A stretch of DNA of 64,000 nt, from contig NZ_JAKRNM010000002.1 in NCBI RefSeq assembly GCF_022346995.1, positions 434,001 through 498,000 on the forward strand, given 5' to 3'. The stretch is from Paenibacillus sp. ACRRY. Its GTDB lineage: Bacteria; Bacillota; Bacilli; Paenibacillales; Paenibacillaceae. Positions 36,622 through 45,965 of this stretch are shown piece by piece. Position 1 is the stretch's first letter; every line of letters starts with the position of its first letter. The translations under genes were made by a program, and so were the position numbers. The notes under the pieces were generated by a model. The model saw only the letters and a list, made by a program, of their open reading frames with translations. It was not told where the DNA came from and made no database searches.

Positions 36622-37215
36622 ATGGGCCTATTTGAATGGATATTTGATAATCTGTACATTGTTGCGGTTATTGGTTTCGCACTCTTCTCCTTCCTTGGAA
36701 AAGCTGCCAAATCAGTCGATCCAAACAAGAAGCGTCCAGGAAACGGGATGCCTACGTTCGGAGGAAGCGGAGAGCGGGATCGTAGTGAGCGATCCCCGTC
36801 GCAAACAACTACCCAGCAATCTGCGGGTGATACCCGTTACGATGAGTCTTATGACGATGATCGGTATGAGGACGATTCATATGATGATCAATATGATCAG
36901 CCGTATTCGGAGCCTGCGGCATCGTCTCGTCGAGAGGACGATTTTGGAAGTCGCAGCTCAATGGGAATGGAAAATTCCCTGGAACAGCAAATGAAAGAAA
37001 TGGAGCAGCAGCAGCGCCTGATTCAGGAGAGGTTGAATCGGATCTCTTCTGCGGACACGCCGATTGTATCTAACACGAGTTGGGATGAGAGCGCATCGGG
37101 TGAAACTGGAACGTCTCGACTTCGTCCGGAGGATATCCGTACTGGTGTTTTGTGGGCCGAAGTTCTGGGGGCTCCGCGTTCCAAACAGCCTTTTGGAACA
37201 AGAGGTAAGTTGTAG
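36622..37215 (+). CDS. Membrane-anchored, Asp/Tyr-rich disordered protein
   Basis: 197 residues from ATG 36622 behind AGGCGGTGAG. One N-terminal membrane segment (about residues 8-27) is followed by a hydrophilic region rich in Asp, Tyr, Ser and Arg (about 45-115), a short Gln/Glu coiled-coil stretch (EQQMKEMEQQQRLIQERLNR) and a conserved-looking C-terminal tail. It occupies the place of yqfB after floA but does not look like the short YqfB. Probably an accessory of the FloA/NfeD membrane domain system; function unknown. Confidence 0.75.
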   Translation: MGLFEWIFDNLYIVAVIGFALFSFLGKAAKSVDPNKKRPGNGMPTFGGSGERDRSERSPSQTTTQQSAGDTRYDESYDDDRYEDDSYDDQYDQPYSEPAASSRREDDFGSRSSMGMENSLEQQMKEMEQQQRLIQERLNRISSADTPIVSNTSWDESASGETGTSRLRPEDIRTGVLWAEVLGAPRSKQPFGTRGKL

Positions 37216-37243
37216 GATGCGATTCCTATCATAAACAGCAAAG

Positions 37244-37284
37244 AGCCGTCTCTGGTGAGCAATATGCCGGAGACGGCTTTTTTG
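37244..37284 (+). terminator. Terminator of the nfeD-floA operon
   Basis: AGCCGTCTCTGG (37244-37255) and CCGGAGACGGCT (37267-37278) pair with one G-T position, followed by six T. Confidence 0.94.
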
Positions 37285-37333
37285 TGTTGTGCGTCTTTTT
37301 GAAGAATTAATGATCTAACAGAAGCTGTAGTTT

Positions 37334-37362
37334 TCATAAAATCATGTTTCTCCGCATAAGTT
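37334..37362 (+). promoter_or_regulatory. Candidate sigma-E promoter of yqfCD
   Basis: TCATAAA (37334-37340), 14-base spacer, CATAAGTT (37355-37362) resembles the mother-cell sigma-E pattern (ATA-type -35 and CATA-type -10). The yqfCD genes are sigma-E controlled in B. subtilis. Match is partial. Confidence 0.42.
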
Positions 37363-37392
37363 GAACTGTAGAGGAAGGGGGAAGACCTTCGT

Positions 37393-37686
37393 ATGACCCG
37401 GATCAGCCGCAAGCTGCGCAGATGGACCAGTGAGGTGCTGGATTTGCCGCAGGACGTGCTTTATGATATGCCACGGTTAACCCTGATCGGCAGCAAGCAA
37501 TTGTATATCGAAAATCATCGCGGTGTGATCCATTTTACGCCGAATCGCATTGTTCTGGCTTTGACCCAGGGTCAGCTCGAGATTAAAGGTGTTGATCTGA
37601 TGATTCGCAATATTTTGCCAGATGAAGTGGCGGTGGAAGGAACAATTCTGGATATACATATGAATGGAGCGGAGGGAAACGGATGA
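37393..37686 (+). CDS. yqfC: Sporulation protein YqfC
   Basis: 97 residues, a small YabP/YqfC-family protein. The LIGSKQLYIENHRGVI and IKGVDLMIRNILPDEVAVEG segments are characteristic. In B. subtilis the yqfCD pair is expressed in the mother cell under sigma-E. ATG 37393 follows GGAAGGGGGA. It overlaps yqfD by four bases (ATGA), so the two are coupled. Confidence 0.93.
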   Translation: MTRISRKLRRWTSEVLDLPQDVLYDMPRLTLIGSKQLYIENHRGVIHFTPNRIVLALTQGQLEIKGVDLMIRNILPDEVAVEGTILDIHMNGAEGNG

Positions 37687-38876
37687 AACAGCCCAGTCTG
37701 TACAAACTGCGAGGTGCAGTCCGAATAACGGTCACTGGGGGAGACATCGAAGCGCTGATCAACATGGTGGCAGAGCAGGGACTGGAAGTGTGGAACCTGC
37801 GTGCCCATGATGGACGCAAGGCAGAGATGAATATTCTGCTGCCGCATTTTTTTAGGCTGCGTCCTTTGTTGAAGCGGACAGGCTGCAGGGTGAAGGTGAC
37901 ACACCGCAGCGGGATTCCTTTTTTTATGGCCAGATTATTGAAAAGAAAGTTCTTCATTGGGGGCATGGTGCTCTTTGTGATAGCCATGTTTGCATTATCA
38001 TCAATGGTGTGGAATGTTGAGGTGAAGGGGAATGTGAAAATCCCCACCGATGTGGTGCTTGCTGCAGCAAAAAAAGAAGGGATATATCCTTTCCAGTGGG
38101 TGTTCAGGCTCCAGAGCCAGGACAAGCTTTCCAGACAGATGGCTTTGGCACTTCCCGACGTAACCTGGATCGGTGTGAGCAAAGAGGGGACAACCATTAC
38201 CATTCAGGTTGTAGAGTCTGCACAGCCTCAGCGTGAACCGCTGCTGAATCCAAGGCACTTGGTGAGCAAATCGGATGCAGTCGTTACTCAGATATACGCG
38301 GAACAGGGGCGTCCCGTCGTGCAGAAGGATATGCGTGTTAAGAAAGGTCAGGTATTAATATCGGGTATTTTGGGTGATGAAGAGAATACTGAGAATGTTG
38401 TAGCCAAAGGCGAGGTTCGTGGACTCGTATGGCGTGAATATCAGGTGGAAGTGCCTCTCGTGCAGAAGCATAACACCATGACAGGAGAGAGTAAGGAACG
38501 TTTTTATGTTGTGCTTGGGGATTGGGCTGTTCAGCTCTGGGGATATGGGAAGACACCTTTCAGTTCCTTCAATACGGCCAGTGACCATAAGCCACTGACG
38601 TGGCGATCCTTCACGCTTCCGATGGGATGGTTGACGGAGACCGATATGGAGACCACGCAGCAAGAGGAACAAAAGACGGTTGAGTGGGCCAGAACGAAAG
38701 GACTGGAGGGGGCCAGAAACGATATTATCGCCAAAAACGGCAAAGGAACAAAAATTTTAAGTGAAAAAATTTTGCATGAGAAGAAAGAGAATGGTAAAGT
38801 TTATATGAAAGTATTATTTGAAGTGGAAGAAAGCATTGCGGAAGAACTTCCGTTAGTCCATAGTCAAGGAGAATGA
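37683..38876 (+). CDS. yqfD: Sporulation protein YqfD
   Basis: 397 residues. An N-terminal domain (about 1-85), one membrane segment (FIGGMVLFVIAMFALSSMVW, about 97-116) and a large domain beyond it with a POTRA-like start (WNVEVKGNVKIPTDVVLAAA). Needed for efficient sporulation in Bacillus; the mechanism is not established. Overlaps yqfC and lies six bases before phoH, consistent with an operon. Confidence 0.94.
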   Translation: MKQPSLYKLRGAVRITVTGGDIEALINMVAEQGLEVWNLRAHDGRKAEMNILLPHFFRLRPLLKRTGCRVKVTHRSGIPFFMARLLKRKFFIGGMVLFVIAMFALSSMVWNVEVKGNVKIPTDVVLAAAKKEGIYPFQWVFRLQSQDKLSRQMALALPDVTWIGVSKEGTTITIQVVESAQPQREPLLNPRHLVSKSDAVVTQIYAEQGRPVVQKDMRVKKGQVLISGILGDEENTENVVAKGEVRGLVWREYQVEVPLVQKHNTMTGESKERFYVVLGDWAVQLWGYGKTPFSSFNTASDHKPLTWRSFTLPMGWLTETDMETTQQEEQKTVEWARTKGLEGARNDIIAKNGKGTKILSEKILHEKKENGKVYMKVLFEVEESIAEELPLVHSQGE

Positions 38877-38882
38877 GGCTAT

Positions 38883-39854
38883 TTGTCAGAACAAACACGC
38901 AGCATACGAATCTCCCTCCAGAGTGCGGGAGAGGGTCAATCTCTTTTTGGACCCCAAGATATATTTCTGAAACTGATTGAATCCGAGATTCCCGCCCAGA
39001 TCGCTTCTCGCGAAGCAGAGATTGTCATTCATGGCAATACAAAGAATGTGGAATCGCTTGAACAATTATTCGATGTGTTACTGCAATTGGTGCGTAACGG
39101 GTATGTGCTAACCGAACGAGACGTCAGCTATGCCATTGAACTGGCCAAGGATCTGCGTGCAGACCAGCTGCTTGATCTGTTCAAGGGTGAGATTACGACC
39201 ACCTACCGGGGCAAACCGATTCGTGTTAAAACCATTGGACAGAAACACTATGTAACGACAATTAAGAAACGTGATGTTGTATTCGGTATCGGTCCAGCCG
39301 GTACGGGTAAAACCTATCTGGCCGTTGTACTGGCGGTTGCTGCTCTCAAGGAAGGCAGCGTCAAGCGCATCGTGCTTACACGGCCTGCTGTCGAAGCCGG
39401 AGAGAGCCTGGGCTTCTTGCCTGGTGACCTGCAGGAAAAGGTTGACCCTTATCTACGGCCTTTGTATGACGCCTTGTATGACGTAATGGGACAAGAGCAA
39501 ACGGCCAAGGCACTGGAGCGCGGTTTGATCGAAATTGCGCCACTGGCATATATGAGGGGGCGTACACTCGATGACTCGTTCATCATTTTGGACGAAGCTC
39601 AGAATACGACGCCTGAACAAATGAAAATGTTTTTGACCCGTCTTGGTTTTGGCTCCAAAATGGTCATTACCGGAGACGTGACGCAAATTGATTTACCTCG
39701 CGGCAAAAAGTCTGGACTTGTGGAAGCAAAAACGATACTCAGTGAAGTCGAAGAAATTGGATTTGTCTATTTTGCCGAGCAAGATGTTGTACGGCATTCC
39801 CTCGTCCAAAAAATTATCGTTGCATACAACCACGCCGCAGAAAATCAAGAATAG
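38883..39854 (+). CDS. PhoH family ATPase (PhoH-like)
   Basis: 323 residues with Walker A GPAGTGKTYLAVV (about residues 140-152), Walker B FIILDEAQNTTPEQMK and the KH-like N-terminal segment seen in bacterial PhoH/YbeZ proteins. The neighbour ybeY two genes downstream is the usual functional partner in ribosome maturation and RNA processing. Start TTG 38883 lies behind AAGGAG at suitable distance. Confidence 0.95.
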   Translation: MSEQTRSIRISLQSAGEGQSLFGPQDIFLKLIESEIPAQIASREAEIVIHGNTKNVESLEQLFDVLLQLVRNGYVLTERDVSYAIELAKDLRADQLLDLFKGEITTTYRGKPIRVKTIGQKHYVTTIKKRDVVFGIGPAGTGKTYLAVVLAVAALKEGSVKRIVLTRPAVEAGESLGFLPGDLQEKVDPYLRPLYDALYDVMGQEQTAKALERGLIEIAPLAYMRGRTLDDSFIILDEAQNTTPEQMKMFLTRLGFGSKMVITGDVTQIDLPRGKKSGLVEAKTILSEVEEIGFVYFAEQDVVRHSLVQKIIVAYNHAAENQE

Positions 39855-39869
39855 AAGGGATTGTCTAAA

Positions 39870-42119
39870 GTGACCTCGAAGGAACTGTCAAAAGGCAAAT
39901 CTTTTCAGAATAGAACCACAGGATGGAAGTATAGCGTGTGGGCACGCTATCTTCTGTTTTTGTTTCTGGTGATTCTCTTCTACTTCAGTCTGGCTTCCAA
40001 GCTGCTTCCCGAGCGGTATGATATACAGGAAGGCACACGAAGCGAAGTAGATATTGCTGCGCCCATGCAGATTCCGAACACAAAGGCTACGCTGAAAGCA
40101 CAGGAAGAAGCTGCTGAGCGTGTACAGCCGATCTATCAGATTGTGCAGCTGCGAAACGAAAATCTGATGACCACCCTGCTGGACCGTATTGATCGTCTGA
40201 ATCAGGATGACCAGATTTCCAGTCAGGACAAGATTGATATCTATCGTGATGAGATTCCGCAGCGGCAGAAGGATTTTGTGTCCAACTTTATCAATAACAA
40301 TCGGAAAGCGGGTACATATTCCGAAACTCTTTTGGAAGAGATCAGAAACGTGGTGCAGGAGCAAAGCTACCGAATTCCGGAAGAAACCTATATCAAGATA
40401 TCTCGCTTGACCTCGGATGATATCCAGGAGATGAAGTCCGTTGGACGGGATATCGTGTCCAGATTGATGACGGATCAGATCAGTGATGCTACGACAGCAC
40501 GTGCTAAAGTAGCCGAAATGGTCAGTGTAAGTTCCCTTAGCAAGCGTACTCAGCGTGAGGTTGTTCAGGAGCTTGCCCGCCTTGTAGTAACGTCCAACCG
40601 CTTCTATGATGAAGAGGGGACAAAAGAAGCCAAGGTGCAGGCCCGTGAAAATACACAGACGGTCTTTATCAAGCAAGGTGATACACTAGTTGCGAAGGGC
40701 GAGATGATAACTCCCGAGATGTACGCGCTTCTTGATGAGAACGATTTGTTGAAAAACGAAGTGAACTACTGGCCGCAGCTGGGTCTTCTCATGCTTTCTT
40801 GTCTGCTGTCAGCAGCAATTCTGATGTATATTCAGCAATTCAGCGGAACGCATTTCAAATATAATAATGCACAGTTGTTGATGCTTGTACTCATTTTCAT
40901 TATTACGATTGTGCTTATGCATGTGACGGCATTCATCCAGACAGCAGACAGGTCATATGTCGGCTTCCTTGCACCAGTTGCAGTGGGGGCGATGTTGATT
41001 GCCTTATTGCTGGATACATCGCTTGCATTTGTTTGCTCGATCATCATTGGCATGTTGTCAAGTATCATCTTGAATACGCATCAAGGTCAGATTTTTGATT
41101 TTGAGCTCGGCTTTTTTGCGGTGCTGGTGTCATTTGTCGCCATCTTTGCCACATACCGGGCAAGCCAGCGATCCACCATTTTAAAGGGGGCCATCATGGT
41201 CTGCCTGTTTGGTTCGATTGCTGTCTTTACACTATCGTTGATTGATACAGGGGATTGGAACCGTACAACAACACTGTATGGCGTTGGATTTGCGTTTGCA
41301 GGTGGTGTATTAACGGCGATTCTCGTTATTGGCCTTATGCCATTTTTTGAAACATCGTTTGGTATACTATCAGCACTGAAGCTGGTGGAGCTGTCTAACC
41401 CGAACCACCCGTTATTGCGCAAACTGCTGACGGAAACACCGGGCACGTATCATCACAGTGTGATGGTAGGAAACCTGTCCGAGGCCGCGGCCGAGGCTAT
41501 AGGAGCGAATGGTCTTCTCTGCCGAGTAGGTTCGTATTACCATGATATTGGCAAGACCAAGAGACCAATATATTTCATTGAAAATCAGAACAATATGGAG
41601 AACCCGCATGATTCCATCGATCCCAAATTGAGTAAATCAATTATCGTTGCACACGCACGGGATGGCGTGGAAATGCAGAAGGATTACAAGCTCCCGAAAC
41701 CAATCCGGGATATCGCGGAGCAGCATCATGGTACAACCTTCCTCCATTACTTCTATCACAAAGCGCTGCGCCAAGCCGAGGAAGCGGGAGTGGAGCCTGA
41801 CTTTACAGAAGAAGATTTCCGTTATCCGGGTCCAAAAGCCCAATCCAAGGAATCGGCTATTGTTGGAATAGCCGACAGCGTTGAAGCAGCAGTTCGGTCC
41901 TTGCGCAAACCGACCGTGGAACAAGTGGAATCCATGATTGAGAAGATTATCAAGGGGCGTCTCGATGATCATCAGTTTAACGATTGTGATCTCACCATGC
42001 GTGAATTGGACATCGTAGCGAAGACCTTGAAAGAGACGGTAATGGGAATTTTCCACTCTCGGATTGAATACCCGGAAGAGATCAAAAAACCGAAGCCGAC
42101 CTCACCTGAAGCAGGTTGA
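39870..42119 (+). CDS. pgpH: Cyclic-di-AMP phosphodiesterase PgpH (7TMR-HD family)
   Basis: 749 residues: a membrane segment near residue 30, an extracytoplasmic 7TMR-HDED domain (about 50-285), seven membrane helices (about 290-480) and a cytoplasmic HD domain with HHSVMVGNLSEA, YYHDIGKTKRP and a later HH. The family degrades c-di-AMP. Start GTG 39870 is preferred to TTG 39861, which abuts the GAAGGGA ribosome binding site (39854-39860). It sits between phoH and ybeY, as yqfF does in Bacillus. Confidence 0.95.
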   Translation: MTSKELSKGKSFQNRTTGWKYSVWARYLLFLFLVILFYFSLASKLLPERYDIQEGTRSEVDIAAPMQIPNTKATLKAQEEAAERVQPIYQIVQLRNENLMTTLLDRIDRLNQDDQISSQDKIDIYRDEIPQRQKDFVSNFINNNRKAGTYSETLLEEIRNVVQEQSYRIPEETYIKISRLTSDDIQEMKSVGRDIVSRLMTDQISDATTARAKVAEMVSVSSLSKRTQREVVQELARLVVTSNRFYDEEGTKEAKVQARENTQTVFIKQGDTLVAKGEMITPEMYALLDENDLLKNEVNYWPQLGLLMLSCLLSAAILMYIQQFSGTHFKYNNAQLLMLVLIFIITIVLMHVTAFIQTADRSYVGFLAPVAVGAMLIALLLDTSLAFVCSIIIGMLSSIILNTHQGQIFDFELGFFAVLVSFVAIFATYRASQRSTILKGAIMVCLFGSIAVFTLSLIDTGDWNRTTTLYGVGFAFAGGVLTAILVIGLMPFFETSFGILSALKLVELSNPNHPLLRKLLTETPGTYHHSVMVGNLSEAAAEAIGANGLLCRVGSYYHDIGKTKRPIYFIENQNNMENPHDSIDPKLSKSIIVAHARDGVEMQKDYKLPKPIRDIAEQHHGTTFLHYFYHKALRQAEEAGVEPDFTEEDFRYPGPKAQSKESAIVGIADSVEAAVRSLRKPTVEQVESMIEKIIKGRLDDHQFNDCDLTMRELDIVAKTLKETVMGIFHSRIEYPEEIKKPKPTSPEAG

Positions 42120-42153
42120 CTTACTAATATGAGCAGACAGGAGTTATGAAAGA

Positions 42154-42651
42154 ATGAGTCTTAACCTGGCATGGAATAATGATCAACAGGATAAAGAAAT
42201 TACAGAACAGATGATTGCAATGCTGGAGCAATTGCTGAACCTTGCAGGAGAAGCAGAAGGCGTGGCAGATGGAGAAGTTGCTCTCACATTTGTGGATGAT
42301 GCTCAGATTCATGAGTTGAACCGCGATTACCGCGGAATTGATCGTCCGACAGATGTGCTGTCATTTGCCATGAATGAAACCATGGACGAGGAACTGGACA
42401 TCATCTACGAACTGGATGAGGATGAAGAGATGGAGGAAATGCCAGATGTTCTCGGTGACATCATTATCTCCGTCCCTCGTACGATCCTGCAAAGTGAAGA
42501 ATACGGGCATTCATTTGAACGTGAGCTTGGTTTCCTGTTTGTGCACGGTTTCCTGCACCTGCTCGGATATGATCATCAGGACGAAGCAAGCGAAGCCGAG
42601 ATGATGGGTAAACAGGAAGCTGTACTCGCCCAGGCCGGGTTGACACGATAA
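42154..42651 (+). CDS. ybeY: Endoribonuclease YbeY (rRNA maturation factor)
   Basis: 165 residues. The zinc site HGFLHLLGYDHQ (about residues 131-142, H-x3-H-x5-H) is intact and the N-terminal DRPTDVLSFAM motif is present. Acts in 16S rRNA 3'-end processing and ribosome quality control. An acidic stretch (about 75-95) between these motifs slightly lengthens the protein. Its stop TAA shares its last base with the dgkA start. Confidence 0.96.
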   Translation: MSLNLAWNNDQQDKEITEQMIAMLEQLLNLAGEAEGVADGEVALTFVDDAQIHELNRDYRGIDRPTDVLSFAMNETMDEELDIIYELDEDEEMEEMPDVLGDIIISVPRTILQSEEYGHSFERELGFLFVHGFLHLLGYDHQDEASEAEMMGKQEAVLAQAGLTR

Positions 42652-43019
42652 TGAAAAGGCGCTCCTGGAGTCTGGTGTTCCGCAATGCGGCAGAAGGAAT
42701 CGTATACGGTTTTCGGACACAGCGAAATGTAAGGGTTCATTCGGGAGTAGCCGTCATCATGTGTTCGGCTGGATTTATCTTCGGGATTTCGAGGACAGAC
42801 TGGATGTTTGTGCTGACTGCCATCTTTCTGGTTCTGGTGACCGAATTAATGAACACGGCTGTAGAGGCAGCGGTAGATCTGGCACATCCGCATATTCATC
42901 CGCTTGCAAAAGCGGCGAAAGACACCGCGGCTGGCGCAGTTTTGCTGGCTGCGGTGTTCGCCGTAGTCATCGGATGTATGGTGTTCTTTAAACCTGTTAT
43001 ACATTGGCTTGGTTATTGA
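42651..43019 (+). CDS. dgkA: Diacylglycerol/undecaprenol kinase family protein
   Basis: 122 residues with three membrane helices and the DgkA motifs FRNAAEGIVYGFRTQRNVR (residues 8-26) and ELMNTAVEAAVDL (about 63-75). Gram-positive members mainly phosphorylate undecaprenol for cell-wall lipid recycling. It starts on the last base of the ybeY stop codon (TAATG), so translation is coupled. Confidence 0.95.
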   Translation: MKRRSWSLVFRNAAEGIVYGFRTQRNVRVHSGVAVIMCSAGFIFGISRTDWMFVLTAIFLVLVTELMNTAVEAAVDLAHPHIHPLAKAAKDTAAGAVLLAAVFAVVIGCMVFFKPVIHWLGY

Positions 43020-43077
43020 TAAGCCTGCTATAAAAAGAAATTTATTTTAGTCATAACCTGAGGGAGAGATTTGGATT

Positions 43078-43491
43078 ATGGATAATCAACAGCTCATGCA
43101 AGAAGCCATTAAGGCACGTGCAAAAGCATACACACCTTATTCCCATTTTGGCGTAGGAGCAGCTCTGCTGGATAGTGAAGGCAATGTGCATCACGGATGC
43201 AATATTGAGAATGCTGCCTATACACCAAGCAACTGCGCGGAGCGAACAGCACTTTTCAGTGCGATTGCAGGGGGAGAGAAGCCGCGTAGTTTCAAGGCCA
43301 TTGCTGTTGTAGGTGATACGGAAGGTCCAATCGCACCATGTGGCGTGTGCCGCCAGGTTATGGTTGAGCTGTGTGAGCCGGACATGAAAGTCATTATGGG
43401 CAACTTGAAGGGTGACCTGCAGGAAACGACGGTTGCCGAGCTGCTGCCTTGGGCTTTTGGTCCGTCGGATTTGGATTTTGCCAAAAAATAA
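43078..43491 (+). CDS. cdd: Cytidine deaminase
   Basis: 137 residues, homotetrameric type. Zinc ligands and the catalytic Glu are in NCAERTALF (about residues 53-61) and PCGVCRQVMVE (about 86-96). Salvages cytidine and deoxycytidine to the uracil nucleosides. ATG follows GAGGGAGAG. Precedes era, as in Bacillus. Confidence 0.97.
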   Translation: MDNQQLMQEAIKARAKAYTPYSHFGVGAALLDSEGNVHHGCNIENAAYTPSNCAERTALFSAIAGGEKPRSFKAIAVVGDTEGPIAPCGVCRQVMVELCEPDMKVIMGNLKGDLQETTVAELLPWAFGPSDLDFAKK

Positions 43492-43525
43492 ACTATTCCA
43501 GGCCTAGGCGCCTGAGGAGGAACAT

Positions 43526-44428
43526 ATGAAGAAAAAAGCATTTAAATCGGGTTTTGTAGCTATTGTTGGGCGTCCTAACGTTGGTAAATCGACTTTGATG
43601 AACCAGGTTATTGGACAGAAAATTGCCATTATGTCGGACAAGCCACAAACCACTCGTAATAAAATACATGGTGTTTACACATCCGAAGACAAGCAAGTTG
43701 TCTTTTTGGACACACCAGGTATTCACAAACGGCAATCCAAACTGGGTGACTATATGAACCAGACTGCCTTGAATACGCTTGGGGAAGTTGAAGCAGCCTT
43801 GTTCCTGATTGACGCTTCCGAAGGAATGGGCGGTGGTGACCGTTACATCGCAGAACAACTGAAAAATGTACGAACTCCTGTCATTTTGGTGATGAACAAA
43901 ATTGATAAAATCGAACCGGAAGCGCTGCTTCCGCTTATTGAGGAATATCGCAAGCTGCTTGATTTTGCAGAAATCGTACCGGTCTCTGCCAAGCTTGGCA
44001 GCAATGTAAATACACTGCTCGAACAGATCGGCAAGTATTTGCCGGAAGGACCGCAATATTACCCGGAAGATCAGGTTACGGACCACCCGGAACAGTTCGT
44101 TTGTGCGGAGCTGATCCGGGAGAAAATTCTGCAAATGACCCGGGAAGAGGTTCCTCATTCCATTGCTGTAACCATCGAGGATATGAAGGTTCAGGACAAC
44201 GGGGTAGTGTACATTTCGGCCGTTATTTTTGTAGAGCGTGACTCTCAAAAAGGGATCATTATCGGTAAACAGGGGGCCTTGTTAAAAGAAGTGGGCAAAC
44301 GTGCGCGTACGGATATTCAGAACCTTTTGGGTTCAAAAATCTTTATGGATCTGTGGGTTAAGGTGAAAAAGGATTGGAGAAATCAGGATCGCGTTCTGCG
44401 TGATCTCGGCTTCCACCGTGACGTTTAA
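43526..44428 (+). CDS. era: GTPase Era
   Basis: 300 residues. GTPase motifs [10 protein letters not shown] (about 12-21), DTPGIHK and NKIDKIE are followed by a C-terminal KH domain with [21 protein letters not shown]. Binds 16S rRNA and helps 30S assembly. ATG follows GAGGAG. Next come yqzL and recO. Confidence 0.98.
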   Translation: MKKKAFKSGFVAIVGRPNVGKSTLMNQVIGQKIAIMSDKPQTTRNKIHGVYTSEDKQVVFLDTPGIHKRQSKLGDYMNQTALNTLGEVEAALFLIDASEGMGGGDRYIAEQLKNVRTPVILVMNKIDKIEPEALLPLIEEYRKLLDFAEIVPVSAKLGSNVNTLLEQIGKYLPEGPQYYPEDQVTDHPEQFVCAELIREKILQMTREEVPHSIAVTIEDMKVQDNGVVYISAVIFVERDSQKGIIIGKQGALLKEVGKRARTDIQNLLGSKIFMDLWVKVKKDWRNQDRVLRDLGFHRDV

Positions 44429-44529
44429 TCCAACAGGTATCCATTAATTGCAACACATAGTTTACCTTGCAAGACTCCATCCTAACTGGTAGATGCAGAC
44501 GTCATTTCCGAAGAGAGGATGAAATTCTG

Positions 44530-44670
44530 ATGCGAGATTTTTCGTGGAAGGTTTTTGCAATGACGGGGGATGTGGAGTCCTATTTGTTGTATACCGAGGC
44601 TTGTGCCTCAACAGGACAGGAGTCTGATACTGCAGGGGAAGTGATAGAAGATGAAGAAGCCGAAGGTTAA
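44530..44670 (+). CDS. yqzL: YqzL family small protein
   Basis: 46 residues from ATG 44530, behind GAGAGGATG. The N-terminal MRDFSWKVFAMTGDVESYLL is the YqzL signature; the C-terminus is acidic. Function unknown; B. subtilis has it in the same place between era and recO. Confidence 0.85.
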   Translation: MRDFSWKVFAMTGDVESYLLYTEACASTGQESDTAGEVIEDEEAEG

Positions 44671-44703
44671 TTGGCTGATTCGGGAATGGTTAGGTGACGA
44701 GGC

Positions 44704-45456
44704 ATGCTATACAGGGTGGAAGGGATTGTCATCCGCAGCATGGACTACGGCGAGGGAAACAAAATTATTACGCTTTGCACCGAAAGTGGTGGAAAAGTAG
44801 GCGTACTCGTCCGTGGTGCCAAAAAGCCCAAAAGCCGACATGCTGCGCTGGTGCAGCCGTTTACGTACGGTCAATACGTATATTTCCGTAACACGGGCCT
44901 GGGAACACTGAATGCGGGCGAAATTATCGAGTCATATCATGAGCTGCGGGAAGATTTGGTTAAAGCAGCGTATGCATCCTATGCATGTGAACTGTTGGAT
45001 AGGGTTCTGCAGGATGAGGAGACAGGTGCTTTTTGGTTCAAGCAACTTAAGGCTTGTCTTCAGGCGTTAAAGGAAGAGAAGGACCCTAGCGTCATTACGA
45101 GTCTATATGAGATGAAAATATTACAATCGGCGGGCTACGGCCCGTCGCTTGATGAATGCATTTCATGTGGCCAGGAACGGCCGGATGAACAGTTGTTTGT
45201 AAGTCCAAGGCTCGGTGGTGTTCTGTGCAGAGCCTGTAAGCACTTTGATCCACCTGCGTTATCCGTAAGTCCCAAAGCTCTAAGGTTACTGCGGTTATTT
45301 GCTCAGCTGGATCTGCAGCGACTGGGCAATATATCTGTAAGTGAGGCCACTAGAGATGAAATGAAGAAGATTATGAGAGCCTTCATGGATCACCAGCTGG
45401 GTCTAAACTTGAAATCCCGTTCTTTTCTCGATCAGATGGAGAAATACGGGATTTAA
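44704..45456 (+). CDS. recO: DNA repair protein RecO
   Basis: 250 residues. N-terminal OB fold (MLYRVEGIVIRSMDYGEGN), helical middle, and a zinc finger with CISCGQ (about 151-156) and CRAC (about 176-179). Loads RecA on SSB-coated DNA together with RecR. The ATG follows TTAGGTGACGAGG. Last gene before the glycine T-box. Confidence 0.96.
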   Translation: MLYRVEGIVIRSMDYGEGNKIITLCTESGGKVGVLVRGAKKPKSRHAALVQPFTYGQYVYFRNTGLGTLNAGEIIESYHELREDLVKAAYASYACELLDRVLQDEETGAFWFKQLKACLQALKEEKDPSVITSLYEMKILQSAGYGPSLDECISCGQERPDEQLFVSPRLGGVLCRACKHFDPPALSVSPKALRLLRLFAQLDLQRLGNISVSEATRDEMKKIMRAFMDHQLGLNLKSRSFLDQMEKYGI

Positions 45457-45539
45457 TGTGTGTTTTTGAGGATGACAAGAGTTACTTGACTTTGCACTCT
45501 TTTTTATTTATTATGGACTATAATTTCTCTTTTTGGAGA

Positions 45540-45812
45540 CATGCATTGAACGAGAGAGTAGGAGACCTGATTTATTATTCTCGTAAAATAGGCCATACGG
45601 TCTTGACTACGATAATTGAGCGAGCCTGGGATGGTGTAAGCCGGGATGAATCAGTCTGTGAAATGGCACTCGGGAGCATGAATGGACACGGAAAAGTGGG
45701 CTTGCGTGAACAGGTTATCCTGTTTTGAACACAAGCCAAGTAGGGTGGAACCGCGGGAATAGCTCTCGTCCCTACGTCTGGACAACAGGCGTAGGGCGAG
45801 GGCTTTTTTTGA
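45540..45812 (+). promoter_or_regulatory. Glycine-specific T-box leader of glyQS
   Basis: Stem I elements (CTGGGATGGTGTAAGCCGGG, 45625-45644) lead to a specifier loop with GAAATGGCA, giving the glycine codon GGC at 45665-45667. The T-box sequence AGGGTGGAACCGCGG is at 45740-45754; its TGGA bulge would pair with the UCCA end of tRNA-Gly. The competing terminator follows at 45759-45810 (GCTCTCG, CCCTACG and complements, then seven T). Uncharged tRNA-Gly therefore permits glyQS expression. A TATAAT (45519-45524) lies upstream without an ideal -35. The 153 bases to glyQ hold no gene. Confidence 0.95.
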
Positions 45813-45965
45813 TTGTGGAATTATTTTCCAGAAATGCTGGTCGATAAATTCCGGAAATCTCTCGCAAAACGCGGTATGTCCGTTCTAAGCCGGGCTTCGA
45901 TTGACGCTTGTGCGATCGGAAGTATTGTAAGCTTGCCAATAAACCCATTGAAAAGGAGCATGATT

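Noticed and set aside
45456..45728. 90-codon frame after recO
   Set aside because: It lies inside the T-box leader and has no ribosome binding site.
45813..45965. N-terminal extension of glyQ
   Set aside because: The open frame upstream of ATG 45966 is leader sequence after the T-box terminator; the correct ribosome binding site fits 45966.
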